From the NCBI RefSeq assembly GCF_028714775.1, contig NZ_JAQTLS010000008.1:62001-126000 (forward strand): 64,000 bases of DNA, read 5' to 3'. Below the pieces are notes generated by a model that saw only the letters and a list, made by a program, of their open reading frames with translations, was not told where the DNA came from and did no database searches. Position numbers and translations under genes: made by a program. Numbering within the stretch: the first letter of the stretch is position 1; every line of letters begins with the position of its first letter. This DNA comes from Thiothrix sp. (lineage in GTDB: Bacteria; Pseudomonadota; Gammaproteobacteria; Thiotrichales; Thiotrichaceae). Shown here one piece after another: positions 41,764-49,018 of this stretch.

Positions 41764-42956
41764 CTCGACAGCACCCGTTCCAGTTCCGCCATCCCCGCCG
41801 GTAAATCCAGCTTCGCGCCTGCATCACGCATACTCGAACCCAGTGCGTGCAAGGTGCGGAACAGGTTATAGGCGCGGCTTTGTTCGCCCATTTGCCCGAT
41901 CCGCAGGATGTTCAAACCGAATGCGCCGGAAATTTCGACCTTGTGGATTCTCGACATGTGGGCGCGGACAGCATCGGCGGAAACGTGTTCCGGCACGACA
42001 ATGCCCACCACGGAATTGAGGCGATGCGGCTTTTCGATCAGCAAGCTCAAGCCCATTGCTTCGATGCCCGCCTGCAAAGCGTCGGAACAGCGTTGGTGAC
42101 GGTGGAAACGTTGCGGCAAGGTTTCGTCGCAGACCAAGCGCAGCGCTTCGTGCAAGGCGAGGATACCGGAAACCGGCGCGGTGTAGTGGTAGGATTTCTG
42201 GTTCCAGAACTTGTCTGCCAGTTGCGCATCTAGACACCAGTGGAACGGCAATTCTTCGCGGTGGGCGATTTTTTTCTCCCACGCGGTTTCGGAAAACGCC
42301 AGCAATGAGACGCCCGGAATTGAGGATAAGCCTTTTTGCCCGCCAGTGATGATCGCGTCGACTTGCCAGTTGTCCATTTCCAGCGGCATGGTGCTCAAGG
42401 TGCAAACCGCATCGACGATCACCAAGCAGCCGTAATGTTTGGCGAGTTTGGCAATTTGGTCGAGGTTTTTGTTGCACACGGTGTTGGAGGTTTCGCCCTG
42501 CACCAGCGTAACAGCGTCAAACTGCCCTTGTTGCAGGGCGCGTTCCACCACTGCCACATCCGCGCTTTGGTTGTGGGGGACTTCCAAAATAGTCACTTCG
42601 GCACGCACGCGCCGCGCAATTTCCGCCATGCGCTGGCTAAAATAGCCATTGGTGATGCACAGTACTTTGGAGCCGGGCGTGACCAGATTGGCAATTGCCA
42701 TTTCCATCGCCGCCGACCCCGGCCCGCTGACCCCCATGACATGGCTGGAAGCGGTTTGGAACACGTAGCGCCCCATGTCTTTGACTTGTTCGATCACCCG
42801 GTTCATGGTTTCGCCCAAGTGATTGATGACAATGGAATTTGCCGCCGCAACTTTTTGCGGAATCGGTACAGGCCCCGCACCCATCATCAACAGTGGTTCA
42901 TCCGGCAGGATATGCTCAAGCGGCACAATACTGGGCGGGGGGAGTAGTTCGATCAT
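41760..42956 (-). CDS. Class V aminotransferase (serine/alanine-glyoxylate type)
   Basis: 398 aa from ATG at 42956 (MIELLPPPSIVPLEHILPDEPLLMMGAGPVPIP). A longer frame would need a TTG without ribosome site. PLP enzyme of fold type I: SGPGSAAMEMAIANL near 80, VDAVCTLSTMPLEMDNWQVDAIITGGQKGLSSIPG with the Schiff-base Lys in GGQKGL, then NILRIGQMG near the end. Family members transfer the amino group from serine or alanine to glyoxylate. Transcribed divergently from the methyltransferase gene. Confidence 0.92.
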   Translation of the reverse strand: MIELLPPPSIVPLEHILPDEPLLMMGAGPVPIPQKVAAANSIVINHLGETMNRVIEQVKDMGRYVFQTASSHVMGVSGPGSAAMEMAIANLVTPGSKVLCITNGYFSQRMAEIARRVRAEVTILEVPHNQSADVAVVERALQQGQFDAVTLVQGETSNTVCNKNLDQIAKLAKHYGCLVIVDAVCTLSTMPLEMDNWQVDAIITGGQKGLSSIPGVSLLAFSETAWEKKIAHREELPFHWCLDAQLADKFWNQKSYHYTAPVSGILALHEALRLVCDETLPQRFHRHQRCSDALQAGIEAMGLSLLIEKPHRLNSVVGIVVPEHVSADAVRAHMSRIHKVEISGAFGLNILRIGQMGEQSRAYNLFRTLHALGSSMRDAGAKLDLPAGMAELERVLSS

Positions 42957-43079
42957 CTGCTGTGTCCGTTTTGTTAAAATAAGCCAAAGACCGCTATTGT
43001 AATGCAAAACCGGGAGCGGGTAGCAATCCGTGTGGGGGGCTTTATCGGTTTCTAGAAATATACTGGGCTTATAGGTAAA

Positions 43080-43094
43080 GTACAGGGATTGTAC
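43080..43094. promoter_or_regulatory. LitR-type operator before the methyltransferase gene
   Basis: GTACA-N5-TGTAC, ending 17 bp before the ATG. The surrounding 22 bp (GTAAAGTACAG...GTACAA) match the site at 45917-45938 upstream of the regulator gene. Confidence 0.7.
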
Positions 43095-43111
43095 AATAGG
43101 AGGTAAGCAAG

Positions 43112-44314
43112 ATGGATAGCCCCCAACGCGCTGCGGTTGAGTTTAGTCTGGCGTGGCAAAGCGAATTTGCTACCCATACCGACCGTTTCCATGTCAGTAA
43201 GCTCAGTTTTTGGCGCGATATTTTGCCGCCCGTGATGGAGCGCGATATTCAAAGCCTTACGCCTGGTTCGAGTTGCGCGGCAGATTTTGCGCCCGGTGAG
43301 TTAGTGCCAGCGCAGGATGGTCGGCGCATTACCACATTCCCGCGCCATGGGTTTGCGAGCCAGCAAGCCTGCTTGAGTGTAGAGCCGTGTGTGGGGCGTT
43401 TCTATCCGCAAGGGTATGCATGGGAAGCCTTGCATTGTTACAAGGGGGATTTTCGTCCGTTTCGCGTGATTGGTGCGGCGGCGGATAAGCTCATGGCTGA
43501 CCCCAATCATCCGTTGGCGCGTTACCCTTTGCGCTTGCGTGCTTATTGCGTGCAAACCCTGCCACCACTGCCTGAACGCGGTGGGATGTGCAGCGACATT
43601 GCCGAATTGGTGACGGAAAAAGGCCCCGGAATGCAAGCGCCTTATCCGGCGGTCGCCAGTGATTTTTACCGCACTTACCCGTTTACCTGCCTAGATGGGC
43701 GCGATGATGGGTTGTTTTACGCCGCACCGCGCATGGTTCGCCATCTGGATGCCACCGCAATTGCACAGGTAACGGCGTTGTATGCCCGCTTGTTGCAGCC
43801 GGGGATGAAAGTCCTCGATTTAATGAGCAGTTGTGCTTCCCACTTGCCTGAAACGTTGGAAGGTTTGCATGTCACGGGCTTGGGAATGAATCAGGCGGAG
43901 CTGTCTGCCAACCCGCGCTTGCAGGATTCCTTGGTGCATGACTTGAACCAATCGCCCGCGCTGCCGTTTGCCGATAACGCTTTTGATGCGGTCATTTGTA
44001 CGGTATCTGTCGAATACTTGACGCAGCCGTTGGAAGTGATGCGTGAGTTGGCGCGTGTCACCCAAACGGGCGGTTTGGTCATCATGACGTTTTCGACCCG
44101 TTGGTTCCCCAGTAAAGTCATTTCATTGTGGACGGAAATGCACCCGTTTGAGCGCCAAGGCTTGGTGTTGGATTATTTTTTACAGACAGGACGCTTTACT
44201 GGCTTGCATACCGAATCTATCCGGGGCTTGCTGCGCCCTGAAAATGACCCGCATTACCGTGAAACAGCCGTGTCTGATCCGGTGTTTGCCGTGTGGGGTT
44301 GTGTGAGTAGTTAG
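43112..44314 (+). CDS. SAM-dependent methyltransferase
   Basis: 400 aa, AGGAGG before the ATG. The N-terminal 200 residues include FKBP-like elements (ADFAPGELVPAQDGRRITTFPRHGF) of uncertain fold. Residues about 230-350 are a class I methyltransferase: MKVLDLMSSCASHLPE in place of motif I, HDLNQSPALPFADNAFDAVICTVSVEYLTQP (motifs III-IV) and TGGLVIMTFSTRWFP. Substrate unknown. The LitR-type operator in its promoter places it in the light regulon. Confidence 0.87.
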   Translation: MDSPQRAAVEFSLAWQSEFATHTDRFHVSKLSFWRDILPPVMERDIQSLTPGSSCAADFAPGELVPAQDGRRITTFPRHGFASQQACLSVEPCVGRFYPQGYAWEALHCYKGDFRPFRVIGAAADKLMADPNHPLARYPLRLRAYCVQTLPPLPERGGMCSDIAELVTEKGPGMQAPYPAVASDFYRTYPFTCLDGRDDGLFYAAPRMVRHLDATAIAQVTALYARLLQPGMKVLDLMSSCASHLPETLEGLHVTGLGMNQAELSANPRLQDSLVHDLNQSPALPFADNAFDAVICTVSVEYLTQPLEVMRELARVTQTGGLVIMTFSTRWFPSKVISLWTEMHPFERQGLVLDYFLQTGRFTGLHTESIRGLLRPENDPHYRETAVSDPVFAVWGCVSS

Positions 44315-44352
44315 GTAAGTTGTGAGATTTTGTGAAAATTTGCGATATATCT

Positions 44353-44367
44353 ATACAATACATGTAC
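44353..44367. promoter_or_regulatory. LitR-type operator upstream of the roadblock gene
   Basis: ATACA-N5-TGTAC, one mismatch from the GTACA-N5-TGTAC sites at 43080 and 45922. It lies 132 bp before the next ATG and about 65 bp upstream of a sigma70 promoter. Confidence 0.55.
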
Positions 44368-44432
44368 AGAATTAGTGTTTATTTGCTATTTATTGCATTT
44401 TTTCCTAAGCAAGATGCATCTCTATACTATAC

Positions 44433-44461
44433 TTGGTTGAATTTTAGTGAATGCTTATAAA
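44433..44461 (+). promoter_or_regulatory. Sigma70 promoter of the roadblock gene
   Basis: TTGGTT and TATAAA with a 17-bp spacer, 38 bp before the ATG of the next gene. Confidence 0.55.
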
Positions 44462-44499
44462 CTAAATTCTTTTACTACAGCGTATTCTGGAGGCATACC

Positions 44500-44895
44500 A
44501 TGAGTTCCAATGTACTGGGTCACATCTTGCTTGACCTAAATGAAACAACCCCCGCCATCGAAGCATCGGCCGTCATTTCTGTTGATGGGATGTTGCTGTA
44601 TTCAGCACTACCCTTGGGCATGGACGGAGACTTGGCGAGTGCGATGAGTTCTGCTTTGTTGGCGGTGGGGGTGCGTGCTTCCACAGTATTGTCGCGTGGA
44701 AAAGTTGAGCATCTGTTGGTGAAATCAGCAGGCCATTATATTTTGGTTATCCCCGCCGGAGAGAGTGCTCTGGTCGCTTTCTGGGTGGCAGAAAACGCGC
44801 AAATGGACGGGGTATTTCTTGCTGCCCACCAGCTTGCCACGCAAACACGGGAATGGTTTGCTGTAAATGGCATTACCTGCCGCGAAACATGGTGA
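44500..44895 (+). CDS. Roadblock/LC7 domain protein
   Basis: 131 aa, CTGGAGG before the ATG. IEASAVISVDGMLLYSALPLGMDGDLASAMSSALLAVGVRASTVLSRGKVEHLLVKSAGHYILVIPAGESALVAFW has the alpha-beta pattern of roadblock/MglB-like proteins (A-x-VxxxDG...A-x-xAA/SxLxxGxR...). Such proteins regulate small GTPases or act as dimeric scaffolds. Here it sits convergent to the LitR-like gene with a 23-bp overlap of the 3' ends. Confidence 0.87.
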   Translation: MSSNVLGHILLDLNETTPAIEASAVISVDGMLLYSALPLGMDGDLASAMSSALLAVGVRASTVLSRGKVEHLLVKSAGHYILVIPAGESALVAFWVAENAQMDGVFLAAHQLATQTREWFAVNGITCRETW

Positions 44896-45877
44896 CCCGT
44901 GGGTTCAATGCATCGCTGACAAGCAATTCCTCGCTGGCGACTGCATTACTTTTTTCTTGTGCTTCCCCTGCCTCGTGAAGGGTGTTTTCAAACAAGACGA
45001 AGGCTTCGCCCAAATTCTCGGGTAGCCAATGGATGGGCGCATCGTCGCTATTGCTGTCGGTGCTAACGGTGTTGCCCGCCATACCATAAACAAACAGTGG
45101 AATGCCTGCCAGCCTTGCGAGTACGGGCAGCGTTTCGGTATTTTCATGATGTATCAACACTACCGCATCCGCTTGGATACGCCCCAATGCCATTGGCAGG
45201 TGGTTAATGGCTATATCCCCCAGCACATTGACTTTGTACCCGTGGATATTGAACAGGTTCGCCAATAATAAGGCTGTTACCTGTTCATTTGTCCCGCTCG
45301 TGTTTGCCAGTAACAAGTGCTTGTTGGTCGCATGGACATTATGCTGCAAATAGCGCAGCCCCAGTTTGGCGCACAAAAATTCATGCAGGAACGTAAAGTC
45401 CACGGTCGTGGATGGCAGCAATTCGGCTTGTTTGAGGGTTTGGCGATACACTGGGAAAATCAGGTGTTCGGCAACCAGTTCGAGTGGGTAAAGGAAAATG
45501 GCCTCATTAAAAGCGGCGTCCAATGACTGTATGTCGAGCTTTTGGACGCAACGCCGAAACAGTTCCCGAAAAGCTGCCCACGGGGTATCACCGGATTTGC
45601 TCGCCAGCAGGGAAACGCTGGGGGCGGTGCTCATATTGTTGTCTAAGGCTTCGCGTACTTGGCTGGCGGCAATACCTTGCTTTAACAGCCCCACGATTTG
45701 CTTAACTCTATCCACGTCTTGTTGGCTATAAAGGCGGTGGCCTTTGGGGGTGCGGTAAGGTTCCAAGAGCTGATAGCGGCGTTCCCACGCCCGTAAGGTA
45801 ACGCTGTTTACGCCAGTTTGCTCAGATACTGTACCGATAGGGAATAGCGCGGCTTCTTCGATGAGTGGCTTTTGCAT
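44873..45877 (-). CDS. LitR/CarH-like MerR-family light regulator
   Basis: 334 aa. The N-terminal MerR domain reads FPIGTVSEQTGVNSVTLRAWERRYQLLEPYRTPKGHRLYSQQDVDRV. The C-terminal part has the cap and Rossmann layout of B12-binding regulators (FLHEFLCAKLGLRYL, then HLLLANTSGTNEQVTALLLANLFNIHGYKVNVLGDI). The usual B12 ligand motif (ExDxH-type) in that Rossmann part is absent: the text is TSGTNEQVTA. This is the pattern of the LitR class that works with a separate LOV photosensor, whose gene is divergent and adjacent. Probably a repressor binding GTACA-N5-TGTAC. Confidence 0.88.
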   Translation of the reverse strand: MQKPLIEEAALFPIGTVSEQTGVNSVTLRAWERRYQLLEPYRTPKGHRLYSQQDVDRVKQIVGLLKQGIAASQVREALDNNMSTAPSVSLLASKSGDTPWAAFRELFRRCVQKLDIQSLDAAFNEAIFLYPLELVAEHLIFPVYRQTLKQAELLPSTTVDFTFLHEFLCAKLGLRYLQHNVHATNKHLLLANTSGTNEQVTALLLANLFNIHGYKVNVLGDIAINHLPMALGRIQADAVVLIHHENTETLPVLARLAGIPLFVYGMAGNTVSTDSNSDDAPIHWLPENLGEAFVLFENTLHEAGEAQEKSNAVASEELLVSDALNPRVTMFRGR

Positions 45878-45909
45878 GTGCTTTGTCAGCCTTGTGGAAA
45901 TATCCTTTA

Positions 45910-45938
45910 ATTATAAGTAAAGTACAGCCTATGTACAA
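45910..45938 (-). promoter_or_regulatory. Sigma70 promoter of the LitR-like gene
   Basis: On the minus strand TTGTAC and TATAAT are separated by exactly 17 bp. The operator 45922-45936 covers the -35 and spacer, so binding would block this promoter. Confidence 0.72.
45922..45936. promoter_or_regulatory. LitR-type operator between the litR-like and LOV genes
   Basis: GTACA-N5-TGTAC in the 97-bp divergent region; could control both genes. Confidence 0.72.
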
Positions 45939-45974
45939 CATTAGGATTCCTGCCAAGAACGATGGAGATGCTGC

Positions 45975-46427
45975 ATGACTAACGAAAAATCACCTGCCAT
46001 CCGTCCTGTCCTGCTGCAAGCACTGCTTGACCATGCCGAACACGGTATCACCATTGCCGAGCGCGAAGGCAGCGACACCATTCTGCTGTACGTCAACCAA
46101 GCATTTGAACGGCTCACGGGATATGCAGCGGATGACTGCCTCTATCAGGATTGCCGCTTCCTGCAAAACGACGACCGAGACCAACCCGAGCGGGAAAAAA
46201 TCCGCGCTGCCATTGAAAACGGGAAATCTGTACAAGTTATCCTGCGCAATTACCGTAAAGACGGCAGCTTGTTTTGGAATGAGTTAAGTATCACCCCTTA
46301 TTTCGACGCGCAGGAAGGCGTGACGTATTACATCGGCATCCAAAAAGACGTAACCGATTTAGTCCTGTTGCAACAACAACTGGCAACCGCGCAAGAGCGC
46401 ATCAAACAACTGGAAGAAAAGCCATAA
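45975..46427 (+). CDS. Short LOV-domain blue-light photoreceptor
   Basis: 150 aa, GGAG before the ATG. A single LOV/PAS domain with short flanking helices: DTILLYVNQAFERLTGYAADDCLYQDCRFLQNDDRDQPE, where Cys60 in DCRFLQ is the flavin-adduct cysteine, then LRNYRKDGSLFWNELSITP and YYIGIQKDVTD. The A'alpha and Jalpha extensions and the DCRFLQ, DDRDQ and NYRKDG motifs match Pseudomonas putida SB1-LOV-type short LOV proteins. It binds FMN and has no output domain, so it should signal by protein contact, probably with the LitR-like protein. The last codons overlap the next reading frame. Confidence 0.95.
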   Translation: MTNEKSPAIRPVLLQALLDHAEHGITIAEREGSDTILLYVNQAFERLTGYAADDCLYQDCRFLQNDDRDQPEREKIRAAIENGKSVQVILRNYRKDGSLFWNELSITPYFDAQEGVTYYIGIQKDVTDLVLLQQQLATAQERIKQLEEKP

Positions 46428-47407
46428 ATACCGAACCTTGCAACGATTCCCCCCAACGCATCACCATCGGTGTTAGCGCCTGTTTGATCGGGCACGAAGT
46501 CCGCTTTGACGCAGGGCACAAACGCGACCCGTACATCACCAATGTGCTGGGGCAATATTTCGATTTCGTGCCGCTATGCCCGGAAGTCGGGGCGGGTTTG
46601 GGCATCCCGCGCCCGACCATCCACTTGATCCGTCGTGATGACACGATCCGTGCGGTGAATGTGAAAAATGAAACCATTGACCACACCGACGCGCTGGGCG
46701 CTTACATCCACACCGTCATTTCCCAATTGCAAGACGTTTGCGGTTACATCCTGAAAAAGAATTCGCCCAGTTGCGGCATGGAACGGGTGAAAGTCTACAA
46801 CCCAGACAAGCCGAAATTGCCGCCGGAGCGTGATGGGGTGGGGATTTTCGCACGAGGCTTACGCGAACATTTCCCGTTGTTGCCGATAGAGGAAGAGGGG
46901 CGCTTGTGCGATCCGGTATTGCGGGAAAATTTCATCGAGCGCGTGTTCGTCTATCACCGCTGGCGCAGTTTGGTGGCTGGCGGGCCGACTCCGGCGAAAT
47001 TGGTGGATTTCCACGCTGACCACAAATACATCCTGATGGCACACGACCAGCACAATGCCAAGCAATTGGGGCAACTCGTGGCGCAAGCGGGCACGGCTGC
47101 CGATTTCCCGCAACTGATGGCAAGCTACATCCAATTGCTGATGGCGGCACTGGAAAAACGGGTGACACGTGGGCATCACGCCAATGTGCTGATGCACCTG
47201 ATGGGCTATTTGAAAACTCAATTGGATGGCGAAGACCGCGCCGAATTGCTGGAAACCATCCACGATTACCGCAGCGGCTATGTGCCGTTGGTCGTGCCGA
47301 TTACTTTGCTGAAACACCATTTCCGGCGGCATCCCAATGCCTACATTGAACGCCAGCATTACCTGAACCCGCATCCGGGCAAGCTGATGCTCAGAAATCA
47401 GTTGTGA
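46424..47407 (+). CDS. DUF523-DUF1722 protein (YbgA-like)
   Basis: About 325 aa. The DUF523 part contains ITIGVSACLIGHEVRFDAGHKRDPY, LCPEVGAGLGIPRPTIHL and KKNSPSCGMERV with its Cys motifs; DUF1722 follows (FHADHKYILMAHDQ, TRGHHANVLMHLMGYLK, YRSGYVPLVVPITLLKHHF). The start is a problem: no ATG, GTG or TTG lies upstream of the conserved ITIGVSACL; the first standard start is TTG at 46484, inside the conserved motif. The frame may begin at ATA 46424 overlapping the LOV stop (behind GGAAGAAAAG), or be reached by frameshifting. Linked to phrB in many light-regulated clusters. Confidence 0.85.
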   Translation: MNTEPCNDSPQRITIGVSACLIGHEVRFDAGHKRDPYITNVLGQYFDFVPLCPEVGAGLGIPRPTIHLIRRDDTIRAVNVKNETIDHTDALGAYIHTVISQLQDVCGYILKKNSPSCGMERVKVYNPDKPKLPPERDGVGIFARGLREHFPLLPIEEEGRLCDPVLRENFIERVFVYHRWRSLVAGGPTPAKLVDFHADHKYILMAHDQHNAKQLGQLVAQAGTAADFPQLMASYIQLLMAALEKRVTRGHHANVLMHLMGYLKTQLDGEDRAELLETIHDYRSGYVPLVVPITLLKHHFRRHPNAYIERQHYLNPHPGKLMLRNQL

Positions 47408-47420
47408 GCAAAGACGCTCC

Positions 47421-48779
47421 ATGACCGCTATCGTTTGGTTCCGCCAAGATTTGCGCCTCTCTGACAATGCCGCGCTCTACCACGCTTGCCGTGCGGCGGG
47501 GCAGGTAATTCCGCTTTTCATCCACGACCCCACGCCGACCACCGTTAGCCAGTTGGGGGCAGCGAGTTCTGTGTGGCTGCATCACAGTTTGCAAGCTTTG
47601 GATACGGATTTGCAGGCCGTGGGCAACCGCTTGGTTTTGCGCCAAGGCGAAGCATTGCCCATCCTGCAAGCCTTGATCGCGGCAACGGGCGCAACCCGCG
47701 TGTATTGGAATCGGGTTTACGATCCCGCCAGCCTTTCCCGCGACACGCAGATTAAGGCGGCGTTGCGGCAGGTTTGCGAAGTCCACAGTTTCAACGCCAG
47801 CTTGTTGAAAGAGCCGTGGGAAGTGCTCAAAAGCGACGGCACGCCTTACAAAGTTTTCACACCGTATTGGAAGGCCATGCTGAAAAGCGGCATCCAGCGC
47901 TTGCCATTGCCCTCGCCACCACACATTCCCGCCCCTACAGTGCCTGTTGCCAGCGAATCGTTGGAATCCTTCGGCCTGTTGCCGCGCATCCGTTGGGACA
48001 CGCCAATGATGGCGCATTGGCAAGTGGGCGAAACCGCAGCGCTGCAACGGTTGCTTGATTTCCTGCCAGACAGCGGCGCGGATTACAAGGATGCGCGTAA
48101 TTTCCCCGCCCAACCCGCGACCTCACGCTTATCCCCGCATTTGCATTTCGGGGAAATCAGCCCCCAGCAAGCGGTTTACCACACGGAACACTTTCTTACG
48201 CAACACCCCGGCGCGGAAAGCGGCTTACGCCATTTCATGCAGGAAATCGGCTGGCGCGAGTTTAGCTATTACTTGCTTTGCCACTTTCCGCAGACGATTG
48301 ATCAGGCGTTGGATGTACGTTTCCGGCAATTTCCCTGGGCAGAAAATACAGCAGAACTGCTGGAACGTTGGAAGCGCGGGCAAACGGGTTTCCCTATCGT
48401 GGATGCGGGAATGCGCGAGTTGTGGCACACGGGTTGGATGCACAACCGCGTGCGCATGATCGTGGCTTCGTTTTTAACCAAGAATTTGCTGATCCCGTGG
48501 CAGGCAGGGGAAAACTGGTTTCGTGACACCTTGGTGGATACCGACCTTGCCAGCAATGTATTCGGCTGGCAGTGGACAGCAGGCTGCGGGGCGGATGCTG
48601 CGCCGTATTTCCGTATCTTTAACCCGATCCTGCAAAGCCAGAAATTTGATGCGGCGGGTGATTATATCCGCCGCTGGGTTCCTGAATTGCCCTGTTCTTC
48701 GCCCATCGTTGACTTAAAAGCTAGTCGCGAGCGGGCGTTGGAGAGGTTTAAGCGGATTGCGGGCAGTGGCACGGTTTGA
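47421..48779 (+). CDS. phrB: Deoxyribodipyrimidine photolyase
   Basis: 452 aa. Repairs cyclobutane pyrimidine dimers using light. The N-terminal antenna domain is IVWFRQDLRLSDNAAL. The FAD domain has SRLSPHLHFGEISP, WREFSYYLL, FPIVDAGMRELWHTGWMHNRVRMIVASFLTKNLLIPW, ASNVFGWQWTAGCGADAAPYFRIFNP and the Trp electron chain. Class I CPD type by length and motifs. Probably induced with the LOV and DUF523 genes. The 3' end overlaps the convergent feoC-like gene by about 118 bp. Confidence 0.96.
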   Translation: MTAIVWFRQDLRLSDNAALYHACRAAGQVIPLFIHDPTPTTVSQLGAASSVWLHHSLQALDTDLQAVGNRLVLRQGEALPILQALIAATGATRVYWNRVYDPASLSRDTQIKAALRQVCEVHSFNASLLKEPWEVLKSDGTPYKVFTPYWKAMLKSGIQRLPLPSPPHIPAPTVPVASESLESFGLLPRIRWDTPMMAHWQVGETAALQRLLDFLPDSGADYKDARNFPAQPATSRLSPHLHFGEISPQQAVYHTEHFLTQHPGAESGLRHFMQEIGWREFSYYLLCHFPQTIDQALDVRFRQFPWAENTAELLERWKRGQTGFPIVDAGMRELWHTGWMHNRVRMIVASFLTKNLLIPWQAGENWFRDTLVDTDLASNVFGWQWTAGCGADAAPYFRIFNPILQSQKFDAAGDYIRRWVPELPCSSPIVDLKASRERALERFKRIAGSGTV

Positions 48780-49018
48780 GTGAAAATCAGCGGAATCTCG
48801 CGCTTCACCCATTCGTAAACAGCAGCAGAACCACCGCAGCCTTTCCCACACCCGCCGGAACCACACCCCGCCGCCATTTCCCGTACCTTGCCCTGCTTTT
48901 GCCAATAACCCAGCGCAAAGCGGGCAGTGTCGGTGGCAATGTCGAAATGTGTCGCTACATCCTGCAAGCTGGCGTTACCCCGTCGTTGCAGATAGTCGCG
49001 GATTTCCCCCAGCATCAT
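48662..49018 (-). CDS. feoC: FeoC-like regulator with long antisense-overlapping tail
   Basis: 118 aa from ATG at 49018 (GGAGGAAAGGTC upstream). The winged helix MMLGEIRDYLQRRGNASLQDVATHFDIATDTARFALGYWQKQGKV is followed by the Cys-rich GCGSGGCGKGCGG, which may bind an iron-sulfur cluster, and YEWV, where FeoC normally ends near 80 aa. The last 40 or so residues come from sequence antisense to the phrB 3' end and look non-domain-like. The start lies inside feoB, so translation is coupled. Confidence 0.8.
   Translation of the reverse strand: MMLGEIRDYLQRRGNASLQDVATHFDIATDTARFALGYWQKQGKVREMAAGCGSGGCGKGCGGSAAVYEWVKREIPLIFTQTVPLPAIRLNLSNARSRLAFKSTMGEEQGNSGTQRRI

Noticed and set aside
43008-43111. 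Cobalamin riboswitch before the methyltransferase gene
   Set aside because: Considered because of the LitR-type neighbour, but the 100-bp leader has no B12-box-like core and is too short.
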